Shown in pieces: positions 1 through 8,863 of a stretch of DNA of 64,000 nt; the stretch's first letter is position 1, and each line of letters begins with the position of its first letter. Source of the stretch: Propionispira raffinosivorans DSM 20765 (GTDB lineage: Bacteria; Bacillota; Negativicutes; Selenomonadales; Selenomonadaceae). The stretch spans positions 143,995 to 207,994 of the forward strand of contig NZ_KB905842.1 in NCBI RefSeq assembly GCF_000381065.1. Direction: 5' to 3'. Below the pieces are notes generated by a model that was not told where the DNA came from, did not search any database, and saw nothing but the letters and a program-made list of their open reading frames with translations. The position numbers were made by a program, and so were the translations under genes.

Positions 1-810
1 CTTACCAGCCAATTGAGTCGATTTAACTTAGAACACCCGAAGTTTTTGGCTTCTTATGATACGCTCGATATCTTTAGAAGATTTTATCCTAATTTAGCAA
101 ATCACAAGCTTGCTTTTTTGAGTGAGCATTTTGCGCTGTACAACAAACCAACACATAATGCGTTTGATGATATATTGGCTACGGCTGATTTACTGCTCTT
201 GGCAATCGAAAAGAATATTCGGCCAACAGCAATGGTCCGTATGGCTTATATCGAAAAATATCTAAAACAATTCAGTTCTATGGCAGATATTATAGGAAAG
301 CTGACTTCACAAAGTTATCAGAGCAGACCTTGCGAATTGCTTGCTGAAATCGTAAAGGCGGCTCAGATCAAAGAGTTTTATGAAAAAAATGGCGAAGAGC
401 AGAGAATTATTCGCATTCGCGAATTTTATTTAATTGCGAAAGACTATGATGATTTGAGACTGAATCCACGTGATGCTTTATTTGAGCTTTTAAAAATGAC
501 GGCTTTATCCAATAGTGAAATGGATCGTATTTTGGTGAAACGACCGAGAATACCAATTATTACGGTTCATCAAGCCAAAGGTACGGAATTTGATTATGAA
601 TTTTTAGCAGGCATGCAGGACAATACCTTTCCCTCTTATCAGGCACTGAAAAACGGGAATCTTGAAGAAGAAAAACGATTGTTTTATGTTGCAATCACCA
701 GGGCGAAAAAGAAACTTTATATAAGTTCAAGCAAGAAGGTAAAAGGCAGAATGCAGGCCGTTAGTCAATTTATAAAAAACATTCCGGCAAAGTTTATCGA
801 AGTCGTTTAA
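1..810 (+). CDS. UvrD/Rep-type superfamily 1 DNA helicase, C-terminal part
   Basis: The reading frame is open to the left edge, so this is the C-terminal ~270 residues of a longer protein; the TTG at 13 is not a real start. Two SF1A helicase motifs are visible near the end: the motif V-like VHQAKGTEFDYEF and the motif VI-like EEEKRLFYVAITRAKKKLYI, which includes the arginine that contacts ATP. The rest is a 2B/1B-like helical region without other motifs. UvrD/Rep/PcrA enzymes unwind DNA 3'-5' in repair and replication restart. The Walker A half must lie outside the window, so the subfamily cannot be fixed. The protein ends in a short basic tail. It is convergent with the chemoreceptor gene, with a terminator between them. 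Confidence 0.85.
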   Translation, partial: LTSQLSRFNLEHPKFLASYDTLDIFRRFYPNLANHKLAFLSEHFALYNKPTHNAFDDILATADLLLLAIEKNIRPTAMVRMAYIEKYLKQFSSMADIIGKLTSQSYQSRPCELLAEIVKAAQIKEFYEKNGEEQRIIRIREFYLIAKDYDDLRLNPRDALFELLKMTALSNSEMDRILVKRPRIPIITVHQAKGTEFDYEFLAGMQDNTFPSYQALKNGNLEEEKRLFYVAITRAKKKLYISSSKKVKGRMQAVSQFIKNIPAKFIEVV

Positions 811-845
811 GGATGTTTGTTGGCAATCGTTATTTTTGCAAGAAA

Positions 846-892
846 AAAGAGGCCGTATGATAGAGAAAAATCTTCATCATACGGCTTCTTTA
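846..892. terminator. Bidirectional rho-independent terminator
   Basis: GCCGTATGAT (852-861) pairs with ATCATACGGC (876-885). The stem is extended by AAGA/TCTT on the flanks, with A-rich sequence on the left and T-rich sequence on the right. It separates the helicase gene (+) from the convergent chemoreceptor gene (-). Nothing else is recognisable in 811-994. Confidence 0.8.
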
Positions 893-994
893 ATTTTAAA
901 TTTATTATAAATGGCGAAATCTTTCTAACCGATTCTTGTAGGAGAAAAACCATGGTCAGTGGTATTTCGGTAGATTGATTTGCCAGTGTTTTAT

Positions 995-2710
995 TTATAC
1001 TTTAAATTTTTCTACGGAATGACGTAGTGTCATTGCTAAATTTGCCAAAGCTTGACTTGAGGAGGCGATTTCTTCCATGGAAGCGGACTGTTCTTGTGTG
1101 GCAGCCGATACGGTTTGTGTTTCTCCCGCTGCATTCCGGCTCGTTTCGTCGATTTGTTTTACGGAGTCAACGATTTTTTGACTGCCAGCGGACATGTTTT
1201 GAATTTGAACAGACATGGTTTTGATTTGATCGGATACTTGAGAGATTTTATCGGTGATTTCTTCAAATGCTTTGCCTGAACGATTGACAACTTCCGTACC
1301 CGATTTTACTTCTTTGGTACCTTCGGTCATGGCGAGTACAGCTTTGTCTGTTTCAGCTTGAATCTGGCCGATAAGCCCGGCGATTTGCTTGGCAGCTTCT
1401 TGTGATTGTTCGGCCAGTTTGCGGACTTCTTCTGCCACAACAGCAAACCCACGACCTTGTTCACCGGCACGGGCAGCTTCAATTGCTGCATTTAAAGCCA
1501 ACAAATTTGTTTGTCCGGCAATCCCGGATATCGTATCGATGATTTGACCAATTTCTTTCGAACGTTCACCGAGTGTTGCAACGACTTGAGCAGATGAGTT
1601 TACCGTTTTTTCGATGGCGTTCATTTGATATACAGCCTGACTTACACTGGTATTTCCTTCCACTGCTTTTGCCGATGCCTGATTAGATTGTTCGACAACT
1701 CGATCGGCATTGGCGGAAATGCCCTGAATGGTATTTGTCATTTCGTCCACAATTGCCGATGTGGAGTGCGCAGTGGTAAGCTGCTGTTCCATACCTTGCG
1801 CTACACCTGTAATGGCTTGTGCGACTTGTGTGGAGGCTTGAGCGGACTGCTCAGCACTGGCAGTCAGCTGTTCAGAGGAGGCTGCTACTTGTTCAGCCGA
1901 GTCGGTAACATTTTTCATTAAAGTACGGATATGATCACGCATTTTGATGAGGGTATCGGACAAACGACCAAATTCATCCTTTTGATTGATAGTTTTTATA
2001 CTTTTCTGGAAATCTCCCGTTGCTAATTTTTCGCAGAAGGCAACCATAGTATTTAATGGACCAGTAATTCCTTTGGTGATGATTGATCCTGTAATTGCAA
2101 GTAAAATGAAAGCAAGTAGAATGATTATAAACATTATTTTTGCCGCTTCAGTAAAGTTGTCATGATTATCCTGATTCATTTTATCGGACAAGGCAGTAAA
2201 GTAATCCATAAGTTCACGTAAACTGCCAGTGAGGTTTTTGGTTAAGGGTTCTACTTCTTTGGTATAGACCGTATAGGCTTCGGTGTTTTTCTTTTCCGAA
2301 GCTAACTGCACGACTTTATTTCTTGCTGCTTGCTGCTTGGCAAATGCAGTTTTTACATTTTCTGATAATTGTTTACCTTCGGCATTAGGCGATACTTTTT
2401 CGATATGATCTAGTGCTTCAGTTATTTTTTGAGAGCGGCTGTCAAGATCTTTCAGCAAAGCTTTTTTCTTTGTATCGTCTTGCGTTACCATGAGTTCCAT
2501 AATAGAGGCTAGAGATCCTCTTACATTCGTTGCACATTCATTTACTTCTTTAACAGGAAGTAATCTTTCATTATACATGGTATTCATTTTTTGATCGGAA
2601 TCATTTAAATAATGATAGCCAGTATAACCAATGATACTCATGCAAAAAATGCTGAAGCAAAGTAATGAAATTAATTTTGTACGGACGTTGATATTTTTTA
2701 TGAAATCCAA
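995..2710 (-). CDS. Methyl-accepting chemotaxis protein (4HB sensor, HAMP, MA domain)
   Basis: Transmembrane chemoreceptor of about 571 aa. TM1 lies at about residues 12-33 and is followed by a helical ligand domain of four-helix-bundle type to about 190. TM2 is at about 191-212, then a HAMP linker and the long cytoplasmic signalling hairpin. The hairpin tip is the conserved [20 protein letters not shown]. The longest ORF starts 57 bases upstream and overlaps the transporter gene. I place the start at TTG 2710, because AAGGAG lies 10 bases before it and nothing usable precedes the longer start. It follows the anion transporter by 40 bases on the same strand, so it probably reports on the substrate of that system. 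No C-terminal CheR-tethering pentapeptide is evident. Confidence 0.92.
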   Translation of the reverse strand: MDFIKNINVRTKLISLLCFSIFCMSIIGYTGYHYLNDSDQKMNTMYNERLLPVKEVNECATNVRGSLASIMELMVTQDDTKKKALLKDLDSRSQKITEALDHIEKVSPNAEGKQLSENVKTAFAKQQAARNKVVQLASEKKNTEAYTVYTKEVEPLTKNLTGSLRELMDYFTALSDKMNQDNHDNFTEAAKIMFIIILLAFILLAITGSIITKGITGPLNTMVAFCEKLATGDFQKSIKTINQKDEFGRLSDTLIKMRDHIRTLMKNVTDSAEQVAASSEQLTASAEQSAQASTQVAQAITGVAQGMEQQLTTAHSTSAIVDEMTNTIQGISANADRVVEQSNQASAKAVEGNTSVSQAVYQMNAIEKTVNSSAQVVATLGERSKEIGQIIDTISGIAGQTNLLALNAAIEAARAGEQGRGFAVVAEEVRKLAEQSQEAAKQIAGLIGQIQAETDKAVLAMTEGTKEVKSGTEVVNRSGKAFEEITDKISQVSDQIKTMSVQIQNMSAGSQKIVDSVKQIDETSRNAAGETQTVSAATQEQSASMEEIASSSQALANLAMTLRHSVEKFKV

Positions 2711-2750
2711 GATAAAACGCTCCTTATAATATTGATTTTCTAGAGTGGGG

Positions 2751-4046
2751 TTATTGATAAATGGCAAAGATGATAATGCTGCCGACGACTGATGCAGTTA
2801 AACAAAGCGGAACCGCGCGAAATAATAACTTGGGGAATAAATCCGTGCGATCTTCATCACTTGAGCAAGAGCCTAAAACAAGGCTTCCACCCGATGAAAA
2901 TGGAGAAATAGCGGTAGCTTGAGCACCGATTACGACACAAACAAATAAAATGATTGCCGGAATCTCGCTGGCAGCAGCAATTGAAGGGATGATTGGAAAT
3001 AAAGCGGGACATACAACACCCAGGGTACTGCTGAAAAAAGACATGATGCCGCCAACCAGGCATAATGCAATCGGTATCAATAATGTAGGGATGTTTGAGC
3101 CGATCCAGCCAGCTAAAAGAGTTATCGTACCAGCTTTAATAGCAACGGAAATCAGCATGCCTACGCCACAGATCATAATCAGTGTATTCCAGGGAACCTT
3201 GGCAATGACTTGTTTTTCATCGGCTAATTTGAGTAAGAGAGCAATGGTAGAAAATGCAATGGATAATAAACCAATATCGATTTTTGCGTTCATAAAGGCA
3301 ATTGTCTGATTTTGCGGGGATAAAATATGCAAAACTGGAAAAACGACAGCAATTAAAATCATTAGGGCAATTAACCAAAGTGTTGTTTTTTGTTTTTGAT
3401 CAAAAGGATCTGGCAAGTCGATTTGCAGATTACTTAAAGCTTTTGCCTGATTGGTAAAAAATAATAGACAGGCAATCACAATAAGGGGGATGATCAAGGT
3501 CGTTATAAAAATAGTGGTCGTATAAACAAGCGACAGATCTTTGACACCAGCTGATTCGATAAGTGTCTTGAAGATGATACCACTTTGACTGGTCATGAAA
3601 TTTGCTCCAGCCAAAGCACCGTAATTGACGGCAATCGCACCTAGTAAGGGATGCAAACCGGTTTTTTTACATAAGATCAAAGTGAGTGGTGCCATTAAGG
3701 CCATCACTGTGAAAAAACCGGCACCAAGTGCCGCTAAGATCGTTGATGCAAAAAAAATCGCAAATGGCAGCATCTGTGGGAAATTTCTACAACCATATAA
3801 TAGCTGGGTAGATAATTTTTCGAGTGTTCCATTCACCAGTGCAAAATTATAAAATAAAGATACAGCAAAAATAATGAAAAAAATGTTAAGCGGCCACATG
3901 GCAATGATTTCACCAGCTTTTAAATTTAAGATGAAACAGCCAATGAAATAAGAAAAGAAGATAGCAAAAAATCCTGTATTGATTTTAGTTTTATATCCTA
4001 AAAAAATTGAAATGGCGATAGCTAATACGACAATTAAACTAATCAT
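2751..4046 (-). CDS. MatC/SLC13-like dicarboxylate or organic anion transporter
   Basis: Integral membrane protein of 431 aa with about 11-12 hydrophobic segments. The N-terminal half resembles the MatC_N/ion-transporter superfamily: GKI-type [15 protein letters not shown], then an Asn/Ser-rich reentrant element around [14 protein letters not shown]. The C-terminal half carries the matching pseudo-symmetric element with [14 protein letters not shown]. Family members import dicarboxylates such as malonate or tartronate-type acids with cations. TTGGAGG lies 8 bases before the ATG. It sits between an amidohydrolase-like gene and a chemoreceptor on one strand, which suggests one operon for uptake, catabolism and sensing of the same acid. 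The substrate cannot be read from sequence. Confidence 0.8.
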   Translation of the reverse strand: MISLIVVLAIAISIFLGYKTKINTGFFAIFFSYFIGCFILNLKAGEIIAMWPLNIFFIIFAVSLFYNFALVNGTLEKLSTQLLYGCRNFPQMLPFAIFFASTILAALGAGFFTVMALMAPLTLILCKKTGLHPLLGAIAVNYGALAGANFMTSQSGIIFKTLIESAGVKDLSLVYTTTIFITTLIIPLIVIACLLFFTNQAKALSNLQIDLPDPFDQKQKTTLWLIALMILIAVVFPVLHILSPQNQTIAFMNAKIDIGLLSIAFSTIALLLKLADEKQVIAKVPWNTLIMICGVGMLISVAIKAGTITLLAGWIGSNIPTLLIPIALCLVGGIMSFFSSTLGVVCPALFPIIPSIAAASEIPAIILFVCVVIGAQATAISPFSSGGSLVLGSCSSDEDRTDLFPKLLFRAVPLCLTASVVGSIIIFAIYQ

Positions 4047-4081
4047 GCAAATCCTCCAAGTATCATACTTTTTTATTTTTT

Positions 4082-4933
4082 TTATAATCCTAATAACATA
4101 GACGGAATGGCTTTTGTCATGATGTCAAGCTGCTGCTGGGTTATCCCATGGTCGACAAGATATTGCAAATACTCCTGAAGTGCTAATTCCCAATGTGGAT
4201 TTTCGACTTGCCCGCCATCCGTTGATATGAGTACATGTTCACAACCAACTGCTTTTATGATTGCAAGATTGTCAGCGAGGTTGCTGCGGTAGACACCATG
4301 CCCCATAGGCTGTGCATAACAACGTTCAAGGTATACACCGTAATCTCTGGTGTAGCGTATTTGATCATTTTTGGGCACACCAACTACCCAAAATTCAGGA
4401 TGGGTTACGACGATTTTTCGAAGGCCCATTTCTTTTGCTTGTTTAATGATGGGTTCAATTTCGTGTGGAGCTAAATGGCCCGTGCCCAAAACGGCATCAT
4501 ATTCTTTCATTAGGCTGAATATATCTTCCAGCGGCTTTACGATGCGATTGTTTTCCAAGCATTGGATCCCACCGGATTTGCCGTATTTTTGTAGATGATT
4601 CGCAGCGTGTGTGGTAGGCAGCCAGACTACTTTTGCCCCCATTTTTAGGGCGCTTTCAACAGCAACTGGATTTAAGCCGCCGATATCATAGTTCAGGGTA
4701 ATACTGCCAAACATGGTGAAGTTATTTGTTTGTTTATGTACCAATTCATTGTGCTTATTCACAAGAAAGGCTCGGTTCATGGTTGTTCCATGATGTGATT
4801 TCAACACGATGGCTCGTGCACCAGCTTGAATTCCGGCTTCCATTAATTCAAAATCATCATAGGCTCTTTCACGAATATCTGGTGCGGAATGTACGTGCAT
4901 GTCAATAATACCTTGCAAAGAAATAGTACTCAT
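4082..4933 (-). CDS. DUF6282-type metal-dependent amidohydrolase-like protein
   Basis: Protein of 283 aa with the hallmark N-terminal metal motif DMHVHSAPD. Histidines in KSHHGTT and GTGHLAPHE, the THPEF stretch and the late acidic STDGGQ are placed as in amidohydrolase/PHP-type TIM barrels with one or two metal ions. I recognise it as the DUF6282 family, for which I know no reaction. Its short length (no separate beta-sandwich) fits that family rather than dihydroorotase or urease types. The ATG is preceded by AAGGAG at good spacing. It is the first gene of the operon with the anion transporter and chemoreceptor, so a hydrolase or decarboxylase of the transported acid is plausible. Confidence 0.75.
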   Translation of the reverse strand: MSTISLQGIIDMHVHSAPDIRERAYDDFELMEAGIQAGARAIVLKSHHGTTMNRAFLVNKHNELVHKQTNNFTMFGSITLNYDIGGLNPVAVESALKMGAKVVWLPTTHAANHLQKYGKSGGIQCLENNRIVKPLEDIFSLMKEYDAVLGTGHLAPHEIEPIIKQAKEMGLRKIVVTHPEFWVVGVPKNDQIRYTRDYGVYLERCYAQPMGHGVYRSNLADNLAIIKAVGCEHVLISTDGGQVENPHWELALQEYLQYLVDHGITQQQLDIMTKAIPSMLLGL

Positions 4934-5018
4934 GTAAATGTGCTCCTTATTATCTTCGTTTCGTTGCTATGTGTTATAAAGACTTAATGGTAAAATAAAA
5001 CAAAAGTCCTAACCCATA

Positions 5019-5036
5019 ATAGGTATAAATACCTAT
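5019..5036. promoter_or_regulatory. 18-bp perfect palindrome, likely LysR operator
   Basis: ATAGGTAT-AA-ATACCTAT is a perfect inverted repeat about 85 bases upstream of the amidohydrolase start at 4933 and 312 bases from the divergent LysR gene. The half-site ATAGGTAT recurs at 5293-5300 beside the LysR gene. The 4934-5348 gap otherwise holds only AT-rich promoter-like sequence. Confidence 0.6.
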
Positions 5037-5292
5037 GGTTATACTGTTTTGGTTAATCTGATAATTTTTAATTTTCCAAACCAAAAATTGATTTGAGTGT
5101 AGATAATCTGTTTTTTTTTTGTTCAAAAATCATGATATTTAGCATTGTTATGCCGATTTTGAATCTTAGTTTAAAACATACATAAAAATAGGTTAATTGG
5201 AACTATTGTTTATATTTATAAGATCATTATATAATAGGCATATGGTCTACTCAATTACTTATTCTTTTATGCCCCGTATAGCTTTTGGCTAT

Positions 5293-5300
5293 ATAGGTAT
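5293..5300. promoter_or_regulatory. Second ATAGGTAT half-site near the LysR start
   Basis: The same 8-mer as the arms of the palindrome at 5019-5036, here about 50 bases before the LysR start codon. It is preceded by a small inverted repeat TATAGC/GCTATA (about 5278-5294). This fits LysR autoregulation from the same intergenic region. Confidence 0.4.
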
Positions 5301-5348
5301 TATTGTAGACAGGCGAAACGTAATTTTAAATAAGGAAGATGAAGTGTA

Positions 5349-6296
5349 TTGACAGAACGAGAGTTATTATATGTAAAAACGATTGTTGAGGAACACAGCA
5401 TTTCAAAAGCAGCTCAAAAATTATATGTGAGCCAGCCTTCCTTAAGTACTTGTATCCAAAAAATTGAAAAACATTTGGGTACAAAGCTTTTTAACCGTAC
5501 CAATAATGGACTCGTTCAGACTTTTGCTGGTGAACGATATTATCAACTTGCCTTGGATGTTATGAAGATTTACAGAAATTTCGAAATAGAAATGAGTGAT
5601 ATTAATAATTTAAAAAAGGGAAGAATCGTCTTTGGTATTACGGTATATCTGGCTACACATGTGTTACCGATTATTTTACCAGCATTTAAAAAACAATGTC
5701 CTAATATTGAGGTACAGATTATTGAGCAAAATTCTACGAATCTTGATAAAGCTTTGTTAGCTGGGGATATTAATTTTGCTGTGATGCATGCATTTCCCAA
5801 TCATGAACCAGAACAAAATATGCTCGTGGATATTTACCCTTTGTTCAAAGATCCATTTTTACTGGTAACGCAAAAAGATCATTTTTTTAAAAAATATGCT
5901 CAACAAGATTCAGGGAGTGAATATCCGAAGATTGATTTGGCATTGTTTAAAAAGGAACCGTTTATTTTACTAAATGAAGGACAGAAAATACGGCAAATAT
6001 CCGATTTGATTTTGCAGCAGGCTGCGTTTGAACCCGATGTAATTTTAATAACAAAAAGCTTTGAAACGGCGCGAAGATTGAGTAGTGAGGGGATGGGGGT
6101 TACTTTCATTCCACGGCAATATATAGGAATTTTCCCGAATGCTTATGAGGCAGATTACTATTATCTCGATCAAAAATATATGCCCTATTGGACTTTGTGC
6201 GTAAAGGTTCAACAGCACGCGTATATGTCAAAAGCCGAACGACTGTTTATTCGCATGCTGGGCAGTCAGTTTGGGGCAAAAGGTCTGATGGACTGA
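5349..6296 (+). CDS. LysR-family transcriptional regulator
   Basis: 315 aa. The N-terminal winged helix-turn-helix spans about residues 3-62, with the typical HSISKAAQKLYVSQPSLSTC recognition region. The C-terminal two-lobed effector-binding domain (about 90-300) contains GRIVFGIT and GMGVTFIPRQY. TTG start; AAGGA lies 12 bases upstream and no in-frame ATG competes. It is divergent from the amidohydrolase/transporter/chemoreceptor operon, the classic arrangement for a LysR activator whose inducer is the substrate of the neighbouring operon. The shared ATAGGTAT sites support this. A strong terminator follows the gene. Confidence 0.92.
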   Translation: MTERELLYVKTIVEEHSISKAAQKLYVSQPSLSTCIQKIEKHLGTKLFNRTNNGLVQTFAGERYYQLALDVMKIYRNFEIEMSDINNLKKGRIVFGITVYLATHVLPIILPAFKKQCPNIEVQIIEQNSTNLDKALLAGDINFAVMHAFPNHEPEQNMLVDIYPLFKDPFLLVTQKDHFFKKYAQQDSGSEYPKIDLALFKKEPFILLNEGQKIRQISDLILQQAAFEPDVILITKSFETARRLSSEGMGVTFIPRQYIGIFPNAYEADYYYLDQKYMPYWTLCVKVQQHAYMSKAERLFIRMLGSQFGAKGLMD

Positions 6297-6320
6297 GCGA
6301 TCTGAATCGGAGAATAAGAA

Positions 6321-6347
6321 AGGCAGACGTAATCGTTACGTCTGCCT
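6321..6347. terminator. Bidirectional terminator hairpin
   Basis: AGGCAGACGTAA (6321-6332), loop TCG, TTACGTCTGCCT (6336-6347): a perfect 12-bp stem between the convergent LysR gene (+) and the symporter gene (-). Confidence 0.85.
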
Positions 6348-6363
6348 AAATGCATTATTAAAA

Positions 6364-7614
6364 TTAATCGTCGTAATCTTGTTTATAAGCGATCTGAAGT
6401 ACATCGTCAGGTAATTCTTTTTCCCAGCGAGCCACAACAACGGCGGCAATACAATTCCCGGTAACATTGCAGGCTGTACGCGCCATATCAAGGATTCTAT
6501 CTACGCCAAGAATAATGGCAATCCCTTCCACGGGAAGACCAAAGGCGGCAGCTGTGCCAGCAATAACGATAAGGGAAGCACCCGGTACGGCGGCGATTCC
6601 TTTTGTTGATAACATCAAAGTAATCAGCATCAGGACTTGTGTTTCAATTGGAAAAGGCATTCCATACACCTGAGAAATAAATACGACGGCTAAAGCACTA
6701 TATAAAGTAGAACCATCCAGATTGAAGGTATAGCCGAGCGGCAGAACAAAAGTTACAATGTGTTTTGGTACACCGAATTTTTCGAGCTTGTCCATTGCAA
6801 TCGGTAAGGCAGCTTCACTGGCAGCTGTTGAAAATGCCAGAATAAGCGGTTCTTTCAATGCACGAAGCAGGTGAAAGAAGTTGACCCGTACCGTAATGGA
6901 AGCTATTACAATGACAAGTGTAATAAAAATAATTAAAGCTAAATATAAAGATAGGATCAGTTTTCCTAATGGGAAAAGCATTTCTAATCCATAGGTGCTA
7001 ACGGTATATGCAATCGAACCAAAGATCCCGATCGGTGCCAATAACATAACATAATGTGTAAACTTAAACATTACGTTTGCGACAGTCGTAGCAAAATCAA
7101 TGACAGGACGGCCATTTTTGCCAATCGCAGCGGCAGCTACACCAAAGAAGCAAGAAAAGACAATAATTTGCAGCATATCTTGACGTGCCATCGCATCAAT
7201 GATATTTGTGGGAATAAGGTTGACTAGCATATCAATGTGGTTGATGGATTTTTTTGCAGCTTCAGCAATTGCATCACTGTTGCCATTCGTTATAACAACA
7301 CCGAGACCTGGTTTTAAGACATTTACAACGACTAAACCGACAACCAGGGCTAAAGTAGTAGCAAATTCAAACCATAAAATTGCTTTACCGCCTAAACGGC
7401 CTAGTTTTTTAAAATCACCAGTACCGGCAATACCCATGATCAATGAGCTGAAAATTAATGGAACAACGATCATTTTGATCATGCGGATAAAAGCATCGCC
7501 AAGTGGTTTTAAATTTTTCCCGTATTCAGGGAAGAAATAACCGAAAGCAATACCTAAAATAAGTCCAATAAAAATTTGTGTTGCAAGCCCTAGGCCTTTT
7601 TTTTGTTCTGACAT
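6364..7614 (-). CDS. Glutamate/C4-dicarboxylate:cation symporter (DAACS family)
   Basis: 416 aa, the usual length for GltP/DctA/GltT. Eight transmembrane helices with family signatures: IKMIVVPLIFSSLIMGI early, then the substrate-binding STAASEAALPIAM hairpin (HP1), the NLDGSTLY motif in TM7, and the HP2 region STKGIAAVPGASLI. The RTACNVTGNCIAAVVVAR stretch of TM8 carries the conserved Asn and Arg/Asp contacts. It imports glutamate, aspartate or C4-dicarboxylates with H+ or Na+. Monocistronic, with its own strong promoter and a terminator at its end. GltP- versus DctA-type specificity cannot be settled by eye. Confidence 0.9.
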   Translation of the reverse strand: MSEQKKGLGLATQIFIGLILGIAFGYFFPEYGKNLKPLGDAFIRMIKMIVVPLIFSSLIMGIAGTGDFKKLGRLGGKAILWFEFATTLALVVGLVVVNVLKPGLGVVITNGNSDAIAEAAKKSINHIDMLVNLIPTNIIDAMARQDMLQIIVFSCFFGVAAAAIGKNGRPVIDFATTVANVMFKFTHYVMLLAPIGIFGSIAYTVSTYGLEMLFPLGKLILSLYLALIIFITLVIVIASITVRVNFFHLLRALKEPLILAFSTAASEAALPIAMDKLEKFGVPKHIVTFVLPLGYTFNLDGSTLYSALAVVFISQVYGMPFPIETQVLMLITLMLSTKGIAAVPGASLIVIAGTAAAFGLPVEGIAIILGVDRILDMARTACNVTGNCIAAVVVARWEKELPDDVLQIAYKQDYDD

Positions 7615-7696
7615 AAAATTTAAAAACCCCTTTTATTCATTTTTAATGAGACAGTCCTTTGTAACGGGACATCAATTGTGATAATGTAACTACACA

Positions 7697-7725
7697 ACTA
7701 TAAAATATTCGTTATAAAATGTCAA
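7697..7725 (-). promoter_or_regulatory. SigmaA promoter of the symporter gene
   Basis: Read on the minus strand: TTGACA (7725-7720), 17-base spacer, TATAGT (7702-7697), about 85 bases before the symporter ATG. The -35 is a perfect consensus and the -10 a near-consensus. Confidence 0.7.
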
Positions 7726-7888
7726 TAGGAAAGTCATTTGACAAGGGGTGTGTTCACTGTAGAAATACAAAGGATTTTTATAAATGGATTTTACGGTGCA
7801 GAAGTATAAAGTTGCTTTCGTACATAACAAAACATTCTGGATTGCAAAAGTTTTTATTCGTAAGATAATGAGGTGCGTTTGCATATAA

Positions 7889-7925
7889 AAAAAGTAAGTA
7901 TAAAATAAATTTATACTTACTTTTT
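7889..7925 (-). terminator. AT-rich terminator of the small secreted protein gene
   Basis: AAAAAGTAAGTATAAA (7889-7904), loop ATAAA, TTTATACTTACTTTTT (7910-7925): a perfect 16-bp stem starting 18 bases beyond the stop of the 7943-8143 gene. Between 7615 and 7942 only this hairpin and the symporter promoter are seen. Confidence 0.7.
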
Positions 7926-7942
7926 GCATTTACTTTTTAATA

Positions 7943-8143
7943 TTAGGTGTTTTTAGCGATAAGTGCTCCAACTACAGCACCTACGATACCGGCAGTATTA
8001 ACTTCACCTTGTGAATGAGTGTCTTCTTGTGATTGGTCTTCGTGATAACGATGATGGGCTTCAGAAATACCACCAAAAAGACCGGCAAACATTAAGCTGC
8101 AAAGTGCAAGTGAAACAATTTTAGTTGATTTATTTTTCATCAT
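7943..8143 (-). CDS. Small secreted/envelope protein with His-rich segment and glycine-zipper tail
   Basis: 66 aa. N-terminal signal peptide: basic MMKNKSTK, hydrophobic core LALCSLMFAGLFGG, likely cleavage around SEA-HH. The mature part begins with HHRYHED followed by acidic and Gln residues. It ends in the small-residue membrane-like stretch AGIVGAVVGALIA. AAGGAGG lies 8 bases before the ATG, so it is a real gene despite its length. The mature peptide is only about 35 residues. The HHRYH...H cluster could bind metal and the tail could insert in a membrane; both are inference. No family recognised. It has its own terminator and is separated from the chemotaxis genes by another. Confidence 0.6.
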   Translation of the reverse strand: MMKNKSTKIVSLALCSLMFAGLFGGISEAHHRYHEDQSQEDTHSQGEVNTAGIVGAVVGALIAKNT

Positions 8144-8316
8144 GAGGAAAGCCTCCTTATATTCTCTAGAACAAATTCTCTACAAGTCATAGTATAAGGT
8201 TTTATTATTTGAAATAGGTTTGATTTTGAAATATATGTAAGGAATATCTTATTTTTATTTAACAATTGAAGTGACAACTGCGAGGCGGCAGGGCTATAGC
8301 GTGATTTACGATATAA

Positions 8317-8347
8317 AAAAGGCAGATTCTCGAGGAATCTGCCTTTT
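8317..8347 (-). terminator. Rho-independent terminator after cheX
   Basis: GGCAGATTC (8321-8329), loop TCGAG, GAATCTGCC (8335-8343), flanked by AAAA/TTTT. On the minus strand the stem is followed by TTTTTTAT, the canonical form. It lies about 60 bases after the cheX stop. The rest of 8144-8404 has no supportable gene. Confidence 0.8.
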
Positions 8348-8404
8348 GCTTTAGCAAAAATTTTGTTAGGCGGATCTGCGGCTGTTATGAAAGACAGAGG
8401 TCTA

Positions 8405-8863
8405 TCAGGCGAGTCCAACATAAATTTTTACGTCAATATTGTCGCAGGTGAAATCTATGATAATAGCTTGTGGAACAGGCAGTGTAGCCTGACCTTGCCC
8501 CATCATAAGTGTTGGTGGTGAAATATCCAAACCGCCTACGTCGATTTTACTAAATTGTGTGCAGGCATTCGCACAAACCATATTTCCCATTTCGGAAATA
8601 GCACTTTGGGCTAATTTGTCAAATTCAGCTACTTCCATGCCCATCATCATTTTAGAAGCGAAGCTTTTGGCATCATCAATACTCATGCCAATTAAAATTA
8701 CACCTTTTATGGAACCGATCATAGCAATGTTGAGCAAAATGCCATCATAATCAAAGGTCGAACCAACAAGGGCAATCTTCTTTTTTTCAATTTGCTGAAA
8801 ACCGATTTGCGGTAGTATTTCTGTAAATGCGGATAAGATTGGGTTTATAATGTTTACATCCAT
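8405..8863 (-). CDS. cheX: CheX-type chemotaxis phosphatase
   Basis: 152 aa, the standard length of free-standing CheX. The catalytic helix carries the ExxN pair in SEMGNMVCANACTQF, which in CheX/CheC enzymes orients water for removal of phosphate from CheY-P. The flanking sheet segments GVILIGMS and PQAIIIDFTC fit the fold. Its start overlaps the end of the upstream CheY-CheX fusion gene by 10 bases, so the two are translationally coupled. It is last in a two-gene operon with a terminator. It probably tunes CheY-P lifetime for the receptors in this genome, two of which lie in this window. Confidence 0.85.
   Translation of the reverse strand: MDVNIINPILSAFTEILPQIGFQQIEKKKIALVGSTFDYDGILLNIAMIGSIKGVILIGMSIDDAKSFASKMMMGMEVAEFDKLAQSAISEMGNMVCANACTQFSKIDVGGLDISPPTLMMGQGQATLPVPQAIIIDFTCDNIDVKIYVGLA

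Noticed and set aside
7690..7929. 79-aa minus-strand ORF
   Set aside because: It spans the symporter promoter and a terminator, has low-complexity Phe/Tyr/Ile composition and lacks a ribosome site.
8140..8421. 93-aa minus-strand ORF
   Set aside because: It runs through the cheX terminator and overlaps the ends of both neighbours; no coding character.
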